This document shows, piece after piece, positions 48,501 to 62,886 of a stretch of DNA of 64,000 nucleotides. The translations under genes were made by a program, and so were the position numbers. Within the stretch, counting starts at the first letter, position 1. The number at the start of each line of letters is the position of its first letter. Source of the stretch: Paramecium sonneborni (taxonomy: Eukaryota > Ciliophora > Oligohymenophorea > Peniculida > Parameciidae); NCBI GenBank assembly GCA_905182985.1, contig CAJJDN010000050.1:62001-126000 (forward strand), in the 5' to 3' direction. The notes under the pieces were generated by a model. That model did not search any database and was not told the origin of the DNA. It was given only the letters and a program-made list of their open reading frames with translations.

Positions 48501-51500
48501 TCAATTAATAAGGGTTATCCAAATTAGAGTGTATTTTCTAAAGTCCTCATAAAATCACTGTCTGTGAATTTGACTAATTTAATATCTTTTTCATTTTATC
48601 TAATAAAACGATTACCTTATCCTTATGGATCAATAATTAAAGGGAATCTTTGACATCTATTCATGATAATTCCATTTTCGATGCTAAATTAATCACTTGG
48701 TAATCCATTCATTCTCCATTATCTAATTAAAATAGGTTAACCAAGAGTATTCTATAATGAAAAATTTTCAGAGAATGGCATCTAACCTTATAAATGATTC
48801 ATCCACATTTTAATAGTTTTTTATCTAAAATTATTGCTGAAAACTCCTAAATATGCAATAGTTCCTGATGATAATATAATATCTCCTAAAACTTATTTTA
48901 ATCTTTATTCATATATGGCAGATGATTTACTCCATCTTTCTCTTTCTCCCCCTAAACCTTCCATTAATTTAGTAGCTCTTTATAATTTAACTTCACATTC
49001 TTTAATATCTCTCTCTAATTATTATTGATTATTAATAGTTTCTTAATAGGAAAGCTATAATTTATTAATTTCTGTAGTCAAAATAGATAAGTCTTATTAC
49101 AAGATCTTTAATGATTCTTACAATCTAGCAACTTCTTATTGTGATTAGATATACTTTTCTTATTTAGGTCTAACAATAGTAAGTACCTTTTCATATTCAT
49201 CTAAAGCTAAAACCCATTCACATAATCCTTTAGCAGCAGAACTTGCTTTTTCAACTCTTTTTGGATTGAATTCTTCTTTTTTTGAAATGTAATTAGTTCT
49301 AACTTTCTGCATGATTTCAGGTTTAATATTGTTTTTATCATAACCAATAAGTTTTTACAGGAAATCTTTATCTGCTAAGAATTTCTTACTAGCTTCCCAA
49401 TAATCCATAAATCTTTCTTTAGGATTTTCTGGTTTAGGCATGCTAATAGGCGGAACTCCACATAATACACAAACAGATTCCATTACTAATTTAACAGTAA
49501 TAGGTGGTTTTAACATTGCTTTGATAGAATTAATATCTGCAGGTGATAATGTATTTAATGCTTCTTCTGCTTATTTTAATTTAGGTTTTGCTACAGATAA
49601 TTCTTTTTCACATTCTTAATTGATTATTTCAGCTTCTTTAACACATTCTGAAACTCTAGTTTCTTCTTATTATACTTATATTCTTTTAGGTTCCATTGCA
49701 TCTGCTTATTATTTAATAATAAATGCTAATTTAGTAGCTTCTTCATTCATTACAACCAATTTAGGTTATTTTTCAATTAATTCAGCTTCCATTCTTTTGA
49801 CTTCATCTGATGTTTAATCTAATTTGGTTACTCCATTTTTATACATATTTCTAGTGTCTTCCAATTTAGTTTTTTCCACATTTAAAACAGCTTAGAAAGT
49901 TTTTAATAATTCAAAATAACTACTAGGAGTAACATAATTATGTCTTCCTTCTTAAGATTTAAATTAATCACTAATAATTTATAATGAGGAATGCATATAT
50001 TTGCATTAAGCAACTAACAATCTTTGTTAACTATCTTTAATTGATATATCTTCTAAGAATTTTCTAGCTACAGCTTCTAAAGCATCTTCTGGCCATTAAT
50101 GGAAACAATCAATTGTTGTACAATTTACAATACTTGGAAACATTCTTATTCTAGATCTAAGTGTATCACCAATAGGACTCATTGCCAATACAACATGTAA
50201 TTTTTTCTTTACACATTCTATAAAATAATCATAAAATTATGCATTATTTCCATTATCAAATAATTATTATCTACCTTCCTTTTTAGCTTTTAATCTTAAT
50301 TTATCTATTTATGGAATAAAATCTTCTTATCCAAATAAATTAGGAATATCTCCTGTATTAAGTAAATTGTTTACATCTTCCAAAATGAAAGGTCTCTTTA
50401 TTTGTGAATCAGAAATACATAAAGTAATCTCTTTATTATCTGCTCCAGCATTTATCATTAATTTTTACATAGTTTCCTTCCATTATTCATAATTATACCC
50501 TTTTCCAACTTCAATCTATAAGAATTCTTATTCTTTTATAAAACATGATAATCTAGTCAAACTCTATCTTCCTGATCCTCCTAAACCAATTAACAATAAA
50601 TGACCTTGAGTCATATTCAATACTCTTTAAATTCTTAGAAGATGTTCAACACAATAATCAAATAATGCTAAATTCAATGGTTTTTTTGTATTAGAATTAA
50701 GATCGTCCAAATAATATGATAATTTTGAATATACTCTAGTTGATGACATTACTTCAGTATATTTTTTAACATTAGATTCTTCTTCTAATTAAATGTCAGA
50801 CCAATAATAACTTTTGATATTGTATTTAATGCTTGCTATATCATCATATGGTTTAATCATATGTTTTAAATCATCTCTCAATTTAAGTTTAATTGAATTA
50901 GCCAACATCAATTAATATTATTCATGATCAACTTATTCCAATCTATCAAAAAATGTTCTTGTAGTTTCATGTAGCCATAATCTCTATACTTTTTTATGAT
51001 CTAATGATAATTCTTTTGCATTCAACACCAAAGTCATTCCCTAAACTACTCTACTTATATCTCTCATATTAAGTATATACCATGACTTCCTTGGAGTTGC
51101 CTTTAACTGATCCCTTATCTACATATACAAATCTATTGTAGCCTCTATTGCATAACCAAAACTCTTTCGAATATCATTATCCGTGTTTTCAATTTTTATA
51201 TTATTTAAATGCCATGAGATAATAGATGTAAATATATGTACAACATTACTAATATCTGGAGTTACTATTGATACTATTTAAAAGAATCTTAATAATCTTT
51301 GAGAAACATAACTTCTACCTCCTCCTGGTAAACCCATTGATGCAACAATATTGCAATCCTAAATATGCATAAATTATCTGTCATTTCCATACCATCCTTT
51401 AGTACCTAATAATTGACGTATCAATTCCAATGGTGCTTATGTTCCATATTTATCAGGAGCAGGCATATTCAAATCATCTATGTAAATTAGTCCTATAAAT

Positions 51501-54500
51501 CCCAAAGGAGGTCCATATAATCCTTTTCTCTTCCTTTCCACTTTAGAATCAATTATCATCTATGTTTTATTAGCACTTGTTGTTGCCGAAAAATTTACAA
51601 ATATGTTTAAATAGTTATTCAATTGTGATATATACTTTCGAATATAACAAGTCTTACCTACACCACTTGGCCCTATTATCAATAATGGAGAATGACGATT
51701 TATACATTTATCAATAATTGCAGTTATTCTCAATGATTCTGATGTTTCTACTAAAATCTCTTAATATGTTATATTTTCAGGAATTTTTGAATCTTATAAT
51801 AATTCTTTCCATACTCTCCATTTTAGTAATTCAGGATCATAAAAAAAATCATAAATGTTTGTATTAGATAATTCTGGAATCTGAGATTACTTATCAATTT
51901 TTATTACCACATCCTTCTTATTTTCATTTCTTAATGGTTCCTTCATTAACTTTTTTAAATATTAATCAAAATGTTTACGACCTATCTCATCTACTGAACT
52001 TCCCACTGTCCATACTACTGAATAAATAAAGAATGCATCAATCAAAATGTTTGGATCCTATATTTTCCTTATAGCCTCTGGATAATTTTAAATTAATTGA
52101 ATCAACATTGATAATGTATGTATACAAAATGAATTTTCTGGCACTTATTCATATTCATGACACTTTTACTTAACAAATTTTTAAGATTTATCAACTATAG
52201 TCTCAAAAAGATCTGAAATACGCATAATTATATTTTAATCTACATTTTAAATCTCTTGTAATTGTTTCAAAAATATATTAAACCACCCCAATTAATCTGG
52301 TTATAAATATACCATACCACATCTACTAACAGTTGCAGGAGATGCTTAAGTTAAATCTTGAACTTCAAATATGATTGTCATTCTATCAGTCATAGCAATT
52401 GTTTCTCCACTCATTAAACATAATTTTTTATTATCATCAAGTACAGTATTCATATTTTCAATCCAAGCAGCATCAACAGGGCCATCAAATACTAAAAATT
52501 GTCTATCTTAAGAAGTGGATGTAGCACATTTACGATAGATTTCACCCAATACTCCTTCAGTCCATTCCTTGCTTACTGGATCAGAGTAACCATATAATTA
52601 ATTTAAAGTTATAGATTTAGGATTTAAAACATGATATTACACACATCTTTCATCTTGCAAGCCATTTTTATGACAGTATGTAAGAGTTGATGCTAAAACC
52701 TAATAACAAGCAGTTTTGGCACTCATAGTTTAACCAACTAACATAAGTCCATGTCTACAATTGATCATTTCATACAATTATAAAACTTTTCTTTTAAAGT
52801 TTGGTACAATTTACATATTTTAAGATTGTAAAACTTGATGCATAGCTTCTTATAAATTTTTGTATTCTATAGGTTGAACTTTGACATCTGGAAATAGATC
52901 ACTCATGATACCATTGAATAACATGACATCATTGGTTAAGAATTTAGGTAAATTAATATCACCAATAGCTCTATAAATAAGAATGTCTTCTCTTTCAGTA
53001 GATTTTCTTTTGAGTAATTATGCAGCAGTTAAGACTGCTTTAACTGCTCTCATACCATAATCATAATGATCTTGACTTGATAATTATTCTGAACAGAGTT
53101 TATAGACAGCAACAATCTTTTTAGCAAGAGCTCTAGCTTCAACAAATCCAAAGGAATATAGAGATATTTCTGCGATAAGTGCATAATCTGGTACCATCAT
53201 AGCACATGGTCTAAAGAGAGCTTTTAAATTATCTGGTAATTCAGATCTACCTGCATATCCAGGATTCATTGTAATAAATATATTACATGATTATTAGATA
53301 TGTAATTCTGTACCTTCAAATAAGAAAGAGTCAATCTACATAGATTTAGCTTATTAAATTTGTAATATCTATTATGCAATAACAGATAAAACTTCTAATT
53401 CTATTCTATTAAATTCATCAAAACATGACCAAGCACCAGCACTTGCTAATCCTTTAAAGAATTTAGCCATAGCATGAGTATTCAATCCTTCACCACAATT
53501 AAAGACTATACATTATACAGCTACTGCTTTAGCTAAATCTTTTGTTGATTCAGTTTTACCAGTACCAGCAGGACCTTCTGGAGCACCTCCCAAATTCAAT
53601 TGTAATGCGCCAACTAATGTTCTATAACATCGATCTGTTAATGGAGTAATAACTAATCTACTACCTATACCTAAATATTCATTTCCATATGTTATTGATG
53701 TTTAAACCATTCTTACAGAAACACTAGTATCTTCCATCATATAATATCTTAATTATGATGTCCATTCAAATATATTTGTATCTTTCATCTCTAATTTTAT
53801 CAACTCTTATAAAATATCATTGTGATGTACTTCCAACACAATTAAAGCTGATAACAATTATCTTTCATTTTATTATTAAGATTCTCTTACTAAAGATACA
53901 ATCTCATTCAAATGATTAACTCTATCATTCCCATATTTATTTAGAGTCTTCCCTGTTTTTATTGTACTCTCTATTTGATTTGTAAAGTTTATACAAGCAC
54001 AAGCTAATACACATTAACCAGGCCACCTACGAATCCATTTTAATAATACTGGTAATTCTTATAATTCTCCAAAACATTATCTTATCAAATGAGAAATACT
54101 ACTCCTCATCTCTTCTTCTACTTTTAATAACCATCTCTCTACACAATTTTTAAACTCTTTTGGAGATACTTTATTATCAAAATTAACTTCTTCTTTCTCT
54201 ACACTTTTCATACCCAATATATCAGTATTTGAATTAAATATTAATTCCTCTATTCCCTCAAAACATTTCCTCATATGAGGTTATACCAATAAAGGGTCTC
54301 TTGTTTCTGCCAAAATATTGATTAAATCATCATTTGATAAAAAAAAGAAACGAGGAAATTCTAATCTCTTTATTTCTAAATGATTCTCTAATCCTTTCTG
54401 TATTTCTTCAATCAATCTTAATGATGTCTATAATATGTCCATTAAGTTTGGAATCTTCTCTAAATTCAATGCTAATGGTTCCATTTCCACTGCCTTTGTT

Positions 54501-57500
54501 ATCAAATTCCAATTACTACTAACCTTCTTGAATTTCTCACTCTCATCATACAATGTCTTTATTATATCTTCAAAACTGAATATAGGCTCCAAATATAAGT
54601 ACATACCTTAAACTTTAATCCATAATTCAAGAATTTATTAAATAAACGTCATTAATTTCTCCCATCTTATTGCATCTTCCTCCATAAATTTTATCAAAGG
54701 ATTAGCCCTTATTGTTTATGATTTAATAACATGATCATCTAATAATGTTTGAATTTCTTCAACAGATTATCCCTACAAAATAAGTACTCCTCTACCTTTG
54801 TAATTTATTACTACCAATTTTACACTATCCCATTCCTTCTTCATTTTTGCTAACGCATTTTCTAAAGTGAATTCCTTACTAGCATTTTCTGATATTTCTT
54901 CCATATCATTAATGAATTAATCCACTTTATAAGTTATTAATTCTCTTAAAGATACTTCTTTATAGTTTATTGGTTAGGAAAGTATTGTTTAAACCTATTT
55001 CCAATGTCTTTCACGCAAACCTGGATTTGATAGTACTTCCAAAGTCTTACTATGTTCCATCATAGCCTCAACATCTTCCTTAAACTCGCCCAAAACTCTA
55101 AATGGAATACTATTCTATCTAAACATTTTCCCTAATTTCATATTGCCCTTAACTTAATTCTTTAATATAGCCTCCACATCACTATAATCAACATCCATAA
55201 TTGGACCCCCCATCCATTTCTTTTTATTTTCCATATACAAACCTATCGATTTCCACATTTCTGAATATGGTTAAATTTCAGTTTAGAGTTTCACAAAATT
55301 ATCAAATTATGATGGGTATCCAAATAAAGTCAATTCTTTTTATATAATCTCTTGCATTTCTGCAGCTGCTTCAGCTAATTTCTATTCAAATTCTTCAATT
55401 TCTCTAACATATCCTTTATATTTTGATCTTTCAGTAAAAGTTTCAAGATTATGTATCTCTTCACAATATTTAGCCACTCTCTCCTCAAATTAAGATCTCT
55501 ATTTCTTTAATTCCTCTTCTAATCTTCCTCTCTCAATCTAATGTTTCTCTTCTTATTCAATCAATTCCTTATCTAGTTATGCAGGCCTATGATACAATTC
55601 TTCTGATAACAATAACAACTACTCGCTTATCACATAATCTTGTTTTAATAAGAACATAACCTTAATAAAGATATCTGTTGTATTTGTACGTATCTTTACT
55701 CTCTCTTACCCAACATCAGTTATGTACTTATCCATTGCCTCAACATCTTCAGGTGTTTTAAGGGATCTTCTTATGTAGGTACTGATCTATAAGTATCGAT
55801 CAGAAATAACTTTTGATTAATCTATCAAAACTGATTCAAAATTTATAAACAATCTATCCTTGTATTCTTTGATCATTTATTTTACATTCGATAATACAGA
55901 TTCGCAGTTTACTTAAAATAGAGGAAATTGAATTGTTGGAGGTATTTTATCCAATAATGTTCGATATTTATTTAAAATCTCCATATACATTTTGAATTCT
56001 TCATTAGTTAGAGCCTTCTTTAATGATCTGATTTCTTTTTCATATGCTTTATTAAAGAATTGAGTGAATTGCTAGAAATATTAAATAACTTAGAGTGTCC
56101 TTTTATAATGTTCACTAACATGTTTTAGAATTCTAGCTTCTTAAGCTAAATAACATCCCTCTTCAATTGATGCAACTGTCATATATTTTTTCTCTTAATA
56201 AACTTCTCTTTATTCTTCTGATGCCAATAATAATTCTGGATGCTCTTTTTGTTATTTTTCTTCTACTTTTACTTATGGCCAAAAAGATTTGAAAAACTTT
56301 TAAAAGTCATCTTTTGTCATTCCTCCCATATCTTGATCAAAATTGAATTAGAAATTTCTAAATTGAACTTATTAGGTCGATTCTTTTGGATTATAAGTAA
56401 CCTTTGCAAATTTGGGATGTAAAAATTTATCAAACGATATAATAATACTTCTGAATGCATCTACAAATTCATTTTTAATTTATTCTTCATTTTCTTTTAC
56501 TTTAACAAATTCATTATCTATTACTAACTCCAATCTAATGAATGGATCATAAGGTTATTAGAGTAAACTCCATTTAGGAGGGATAAATTCTCTATCTTTG
56601 AGACTTTAACAAGCTTAGATCAAACTTGTAAAATCTGTGTCAGTAACCTCAATATCAAATTGTTTAGGAATATCAATATTTAAAATGTGGAATTCAAAAT
56701 GTTATAAAGATCTGTCTATGAAGCCTCTCAGTTATAGTTGCAATAAAACAGTTGCATTAGATGTGATTGCTTTTCTTTATTCTTTTTCTAATTTTTTGTA
56801 TGGTTTTTCATCTTGCTGTTACCTGATATCTTCTAATTAGAATTATGACAATTTTTCTGATTCTATTGGATTTGGATTTTGTAACATCACATGGTATTCT
56901 GTAAAAGCATTGAGTGCTTAACAAGAATCTTTAAAACGATCAAAATTATAAGGTTAAGTAGTTTTAGAAGCATAGAACTACAAGGCCTCTTTAATAGATA
57001 TATAACAGGGGTTTTCTTCACCCTTATAGATGACATTATCCTCATCAATAAAATCTTCTTCAGGGATGATTTCAAGTATTGTTTATCTTAATTATTATTA
57101 TTTAAACTTTGGTCCTGTAATAGTCCATGAACTTTTGTATTGTTTTTGCCTTAAGAATTTTTAAAGTTTAATTATCAACATGACTCCTCTAAACCAGACA
57201 TTTTCCAAGAGACAAAGAACATTCAATTTATAAATAGTTTATACCCTTTAGAATTCTTAAAATGTGAAGGTATAACCCAACCTAGCAACTTGTTTCATTT
57301 TACTTAAATCACATAATTTAAAGGAATTAAAATCTTAAATCCAATCTGATAAACCTTAATTGATCGTTGAAATAAGAGTTAGATTACTTTTACAGAAATC
57401 TTTACCTCTTTGTACAAAATCATGCCAATCTGGAAACAATTTCATATTATAACCTCCTTCTCTGGCAATTCTTTGAGCAGAATGAATAAATGATCTTGGA

Positions 57501-59246
57501 AGCAAAGTGATATGCAATCTCTTTCTTTCTTCAGGGGATCTTAATATATAATCAAGCATGGCCCTCTTCATATATTCACGAAATAATTCTAAAATCTCTT
57601 TCACAATCAATCTAGAGCATTCTTCATTACGTAATAATTCTGGTTTAATCAAATTGAATGCATTGAGAATCCATTCTCTTTTAAACTTTGGAACTTCATC
57701 ATTTCGTATATGATCTCCAGATATGTAATTACGATATCTTTCTTCAGAGATAAGTACTTATTTAAGTATGTTTTCTGGCCAGAATTCTCTATCAATGTGA
57801 ACGTAATCATCTTTACATAGAAGAGAAGGATCATAGTTACCATTCATTATGGCTAACATTTCATTGAATTTTCTAAGAGACAACTCCATTTAATCAATAT
57901 TTTCATCATTATCATCAAAATATTCTGGATATAAACAAAGTGACACAGGTTCTCTTGTTAAAGCATCATTAGCTCCAGAATTAATACCTGTTTTATCTCT
58001 TCCTTATTAAGGAAACATTTCATTTACAATAGCTAATTGGATAGGTACTTCTCCATCTGTTTTTTCAGCAGAACTCATAGTTTTTTATAAATCAATAATT
58101 TTAAGTAAATGTTCTTTTTTCAACTTTGCAGAAAATTGCATGTAAACTCCAATTCTTTAAATTGGTGAATAATAACCAAGATCTCCAAATCTTGCAAAAG
58201 TAGCTGCTACTGTTCTTTCATTTCTATCAAAAAGTTCTTCATATGGTAAATCAAGAGCACTAACATTTGTAAATTTAGTGTAGATTTTGAAAAAGGATTA
58301 TGGAGCAGTAGTTTTAGAAGATAAGGGTCTTTAATGACTCCAATTACTTTAGGGTCTTTATACTTATTAATCAATCATGTCAGTGATTTATTTTTTATGT
58401 TTTTGATTTGGTTTTTGAAAGACATCAAGAGTAGCACTTTAAATACGATCTTATTTAACTCTTTTGCTTTCAAAATTATCGAATGCTTAAGATTAAGGTC
58501 TTTAAATAGAAGTCATAGGTCTTTTAGAAATTGGAGGTCTAGATAATGTTTATTAAGCAGAGGATAATCTTTATTATTATTCAGATTGTTTTTATTATTA
58601 TTCTTAAATGATAGTAAAGTCCATTTTGCCAATAGATGTCACAGTTTAAGGACGAGGTTATTATGCATGATTTTATCTGGAAACATCAATAGATTATTAT
58701 TTGGATGGTTCATTTGAAATCATTTTACCACCAAGAGAGGATAGAAATTCATATGGTTTTAAAGTGCCACTAATAGTTTCACAATCTTATTAATATTCAG
58801 TTTCTTCTTTTTTAACAGCAGAGGAAACTCTTTTTAATCCAATAGTTGTGTTTTTACTTGCTTCCCATAAACGAGCATTCACATCCACTGTGCATGAATA
58901 TGGTTATGCTATTCTGTAATTAATGTACTTATTCATCATCACTGCAGGGGTCTAAATCAATTTCAAATATGTTTTACCTCTATTGTACTTTATGGTCTTT
59001 GGTGTACTATTGTCTAAACTTCGCTATGCATCGGCTATAATGTTGATGCTTTAACTCTATTCTCTGCCTCTTCCATTGAACGTAGCGATGCACTTTTACA
59101 TTCATATAACTGCAATACTTCTTCATATTGGGTAAATGAAATTTCTGCCCACTTTAATTGTATAAAGTGTATCCATTTGGCATAGCCACTCGTTTTACAG
59201 CAGACGAGGCTCTATTTCCACTTGATTAAGCTCTCCGAGGATTCAT
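45521..59246 (-). CDS. Inner-arm dynein heavy chain (single-headed type)
   Basis: About 13.7 kb encoding roughly 4500 residues of an axonemal dynein motor. The N-terminal exon ([19 protein letters not shown]) joins through a poorly defined intron near 59130-59190 and a clear 26-nt intron near 58950-58975. ATG 58936 is the fallback start. Tail motif: [20 protein letters not shown], as in DNAH3/7/12-like chains. AAA1 P-loop [12 protein letters not shown] (about 53545-53580) with [12 protein letters not shown]2 has a degenerate loop, [16 protein letters not shown] (about 52708). AAA3 is [11 protein letters not shown] (about 51650). AAA4 is [14 protein letters not shown] (about 50555). Near the end are [14 protein letters not shown] and [16 protein letters not shown] before TGA 45523-45521. 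It drives outer-doublet sliding as an inner arm. Confidence 0.96.
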
Positions 59247-59262
59247 TAATTAATTATAATAT

Positions 59263-60113
59263 TCACTTGTATAAATTCCTCTTTTTTATCTCAGGCATCT
59301 TATCCACTCCTTAGTTTCTTTACTGTTAATACTATATTATCAAAGGACGTTGATTTGTAAAATTGAATCTTGAATCAACTAGATTACTCCTTCCCTAAGA
59401 ATTTGCTCTCTTTTACTCCATTTAATATTATTGTCCAGAATTCACTAATTATCTTACCTTTTGATATTGTTTTTAAGGTGTAAAAAATGTTGGATTCCCT
59501 TTCTATATTTTTGTCTTCTTTTCTTAAACATTGATCTATTATCCATTCTCCTTATATCCATCTTATTAAGATTTCTATATTTGTTTTATTGGTGTATCGA
59601 AATTCCATTATCCCATGTTTTATTTCAAATCTTTTTCATAAATTCTTAATTGTCTTTGAAAACCATAATTTGGAAACACTACATTTCTTCTCTTTTTCAC
59701 ATATTCAAATGCTTCTTAAAATAACCATCCTCTTGTTTTCATTATATATGCTATAACCACAGATGCTGATCTTGAAACTCCTGCTGCACAATGAACTAAC
59801 ACTCCTCCTCTTTTTAAACCTTCAGATATTTACTAGTTTGTATCTGGAAACAGTCTTGCTATATTAGATGATTCAACATCTAAAATATGATACACCTTTT
59901 TAAATTCAATTTTTAATTTACTTTATGGATCATTCCTCCTTCAGAATATTATACATTCAATCCTGAAGCAACTGTCAAAACTGTTCTTATTCCCTTACCA
60001 TCTAATAAACTTCTATCATATGCTGCTGTGCAATCTCCTAACCACAAAATGTTATTACTCTCCTCTAGTATCTAGTTCATTGATTAATACATTGGATCAA
60101 ACATTCTAAACAT
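59263..60113 (-). CDS. Dual-specificity phosphatase
   Basis: ATG 60113 (MFRMFDPMYQSMNQILEESN) to TGA 59265-59263, about 275 residues, with one 26-nt intron near 59899-59924. The catalytic domain reads NNILWLGDCTAAYD, GIRTVLTVASGLN, VYHILDVESSNIARLFPD, then the active site GVLVHCAAGVSRSASVVIAY (Cys and Arg present), MKTRGWLFQEAFEYVKKRR and PNYGFQRQLRIYE. This is the MKP-type DSPc order, acting on phospho-Ser/Thr/Tyr. The Asp general acid is present in the DVESSNIARLF stretch. The C-terminal ~100 residues are Gln/Lys-rich and disordered. The stop is 16 bp upstream of the dynein heavy-chain start on the same strand. It is divergent from the pseudokinase gene (126 bp between the starts), so both promoters lie in 60114-60239. 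Confidence 0.93.
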
Positions 60114-60239
60114 TTTTTATTATTAATAATATCAATCATTTTCATATTCGAATTTGTTAGTTTCTTTTATTAAATAGAAAAAATCTCTCTAAATTAATCT
60201 ATTTTATACTTGATTTTATTTTTAACAGAAATTTATTAC

Positions 60240-61459
60240 ATGTACCCAGAATATTGTGTTGCTCAAAGACAATAACCTTATCCCTTACACAAAATTACAC
60301 AATCTTATAATCCTGTCATATAAAATGAGCCAAGACCCAGATAACCTAATGAAAATCCTAAAGATTATATGATCACTGCTTATACTTCCATCAATCATGT
60401 TATTGACATCTCACCTACATCATCCATCTATAGATTGGATCCTTTTGCTAAGTACTTATGTTGTTGGACTAATACTGTTGGCCCTGAAGAAGTTAATGCT
60501 ATCTAAGAAAGAACTAAATGGAAACACCCAAATCTAGTCTCTTTTATCTTCTTTGAAGAACTAAGTGATAAATTTAGCCAAAACAGATAACTCAAAATCT
60601 TCTATGAATATCTCCCCTTAGATATTAAATAGTTGATCGATAAAAGATCAAAAACACAAGAATATGTCCCAGAAGAAGAAATATGGAAAATGATTTCAGG
60701 ACTATGCGAAGCTTTTGTTTTTCTTCAAAAAAGAGGAATCACCCACTCTGCCTTGACCTTAGAATCAGTCTACTTTGATGAAGAATATCTACTCTATCGA
60801 ATTCAAGATGTTAGCCCATTCAGAGCTAGAGCACCAAATTTATTTGAAAATTAATATAAATCACCAGAATCAGGAGGAAATCTAAGAGTCAATCGATTTA
60901 AATAAGATGTTTTTGGATTAGGGTATATATTTATTTATTTACATCTCCTAGTATGATTATATTATCTCTTTGCCTTCTCAAAAACTCTGATCACATCTTT
61001 GAGTCTGGAACAATGAATATCATTAATCTTAATGATTCTTTCGAATAGTTGAAATAACTTTATCCTGGGAGAGTTGATTCTATACTTAAAAAAATGCTCA
61101 TCATTGATTTCAATTAAAGACCTGATTGGCTAGAATTGCAATAGTTTTTAATTAATGCCAAAGATATGCAATTTCCTAATTTCGATCTTAGTTTGGCTAA
61201 TAAGTCATCTATTTTAAATTCATCATTTTAGTTACATCAGTAATAATAACAATAAGTTTAAAAAACTTTTGATTAATTGACATTAAGTTAAGAAAATAGA
61301 GAGATTATAAATACTAATAAATTAACCAGCTCTATCAATAATAATAATGCTACTGTTAATAAAACTCCTAATACTGATTCTGTCGACTAGAAACTCATTA
61401 ATTTAAATAAAAGAATCCAAGAAACTTTATCAAAAAGTTTAAATAAAAATATTAGATGA
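60240..61459 (+). CDS. Pseudokinase (kinase fold without catalytic residues)
   Basis: ATG 60240 (MYPEYCVAQRQQPYPLHKIT) to TGA 61457-61459, about 396 residues, with one intron at 60923-60951 (29 nt). Kinase-fold landmarks are kept: HPNLVSFIFFEEL, LKIFYEYLPLDIKQLIDK (hinge), EIWKMISGLCEAFVFLQKRG (alphaE), and DVFGLGMIILSLCLLKN with RVDSILKKMLIIDFNQRPDW for subdomains IX-XI. The catalytic loop HRDLKPEN is replaced by THSALTLESVYFD, the DFG by RIQDVSPF, and no glycine-rich loop is visible. It therefore cannot phosphorylate by the normal mechanism and probably scaffolds or regulates. The frame is intact and densely coding, so it is a gene rather than a decayed copy. The tail is Gln/Asn-rich with a short coiled coil. 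Confidence 0.9.
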
Positions 61460-61681
61460 TTTATATAATATTTCTATAAAAATATTGAGTTTATTTATAA
61501 TTTTTAAGACTTCTTCTCAATTTTAGATATCTTCTTATTTTAACAACAACAGAAGTAAATCATTTTATAGTCTTATTTATTATTGTTAAGGTTATTTAAA
61601 TTAATTTTCATATATTTAATTTGATTATCATTACATAAAATTATTGATAATAAAAATCAATTTTGTATATAGAATTAGAAA

Positions 61682-62800
61682 ATGATAGGCATCCTTTTTT
61701 ATATTTTACAAATTGTTTAATCAAAAATGTTTGAAATTTAATATAAAGAGACTTCTATGTATATATAAACTATAAATGGATTGGAAATTGAGCTAATTTT
61801 TGGAAATTAAGGTAAAATTAGCTAATTGAGTTAAATTGAACCTTCAAAATGCACTTAAAATTGTTAGAGTTGCACCAGAAGCTAATGTTATTTAAGTAAT
61901 ACAGAGCTTGATTATACCAATATTAAAATGTTTGATTTGGATTCTTAATAAATGGTAATTTAACCCTTAATTTATTTTAATGATTATAACAATAATCAAA
62001 CATCATCTTAGATTAATTTAATGAAGCTCGGAAATTATTTAAATTCTTTTGTAGATGATGGGTTTTAATTATGCTTTAGTTTAAATGATAAAATAATTGA
62101 AACACCATTTTAAGCGGAAAGAAAAGATTTTGATCCATAACAAATTTTAGTCACTTCAATTCTCAATATTCGTAACACAATTTTTTTTTAAATAAACTTT
62201 TTAAAATTTGGAGATACATTGATTGATATATCTAATTTCACTGTTTACGTATAAAATTCAAAAATGAGAGATGATTGCATTGATAATTCAACATTGTTTA
62301 TTGAATTTAGTTTCTTCCCTAACTGGATCCTTAATTAGTTATAACCAGAATTTCAAAAAATAGGATTCAATCTTTTTGTTAGAAATACATTTCAGTTTTA
62401 TACTTGCGAAAAGTAAGAAAAAGAGCATGAAAATAAACCTGATTTTTTGTTTTTTAACGAAGAAAATAAGTAAAATCCAATAATTTATTCAGCAGATTAA
62501 TATTTAAATTCAATTTTTCTAGAAGAAAAACACTTATTAAAGATATCTAACTCTAGTATAGAGTATATCATTTTTCTTAGCTAGTCTTTTATTGAAAATA
62601 AGAAAATGTATTTTAACTTTAAAGAAAATTTTGTTGCTATTTCAAATTATAAAGAGGAAAGATGTTTTAATTATTAAGTTTCATCTTATTATTTGTATGA
62701 GGTACAAGTCTTATGGATTTCTGTTCCTTCAATAATTTTATTAAGCTTTTTTTTAATTTATTTTTAAATAAATCCTTATTAGAGTTAAGACATCCTATGA
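61682..62800 (+). CDS. Type I single-pass membrane protein, Cys-containing
   Basis: ATG 61682 (MIGILFYILQIVQSKMFEIQ) begins with a signal peptide. The frame is intronless to TGA 62798-62800, 372 codons. A cysteine cluster (SKCTQNCQSCTRSQCY) lies near residue 65. The rest is an ectodomain with Asn-X-Ser/Thr sites and several Cys. Near the C-terminus is one hydrophobic transmembrane segment (VLWISVPSIILLSFFLIYFQ) and a very short cytosolic tail. The family is not recognised; it may be a surface receptor-like or adhesion protein of ciliates. It lies 222 bp downstream of the pseudokinase and 86 bp upstream of the second LITAF gene, all on the plus strand. Confidence 0.8.
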
Positions 62801-62886
62801 TAAGAATTGCAATAGATTTAAATACATATTATTATTCAAAAATATTTATTATTAGTAATTTTTCTATAAATAATAAATTACACAAG

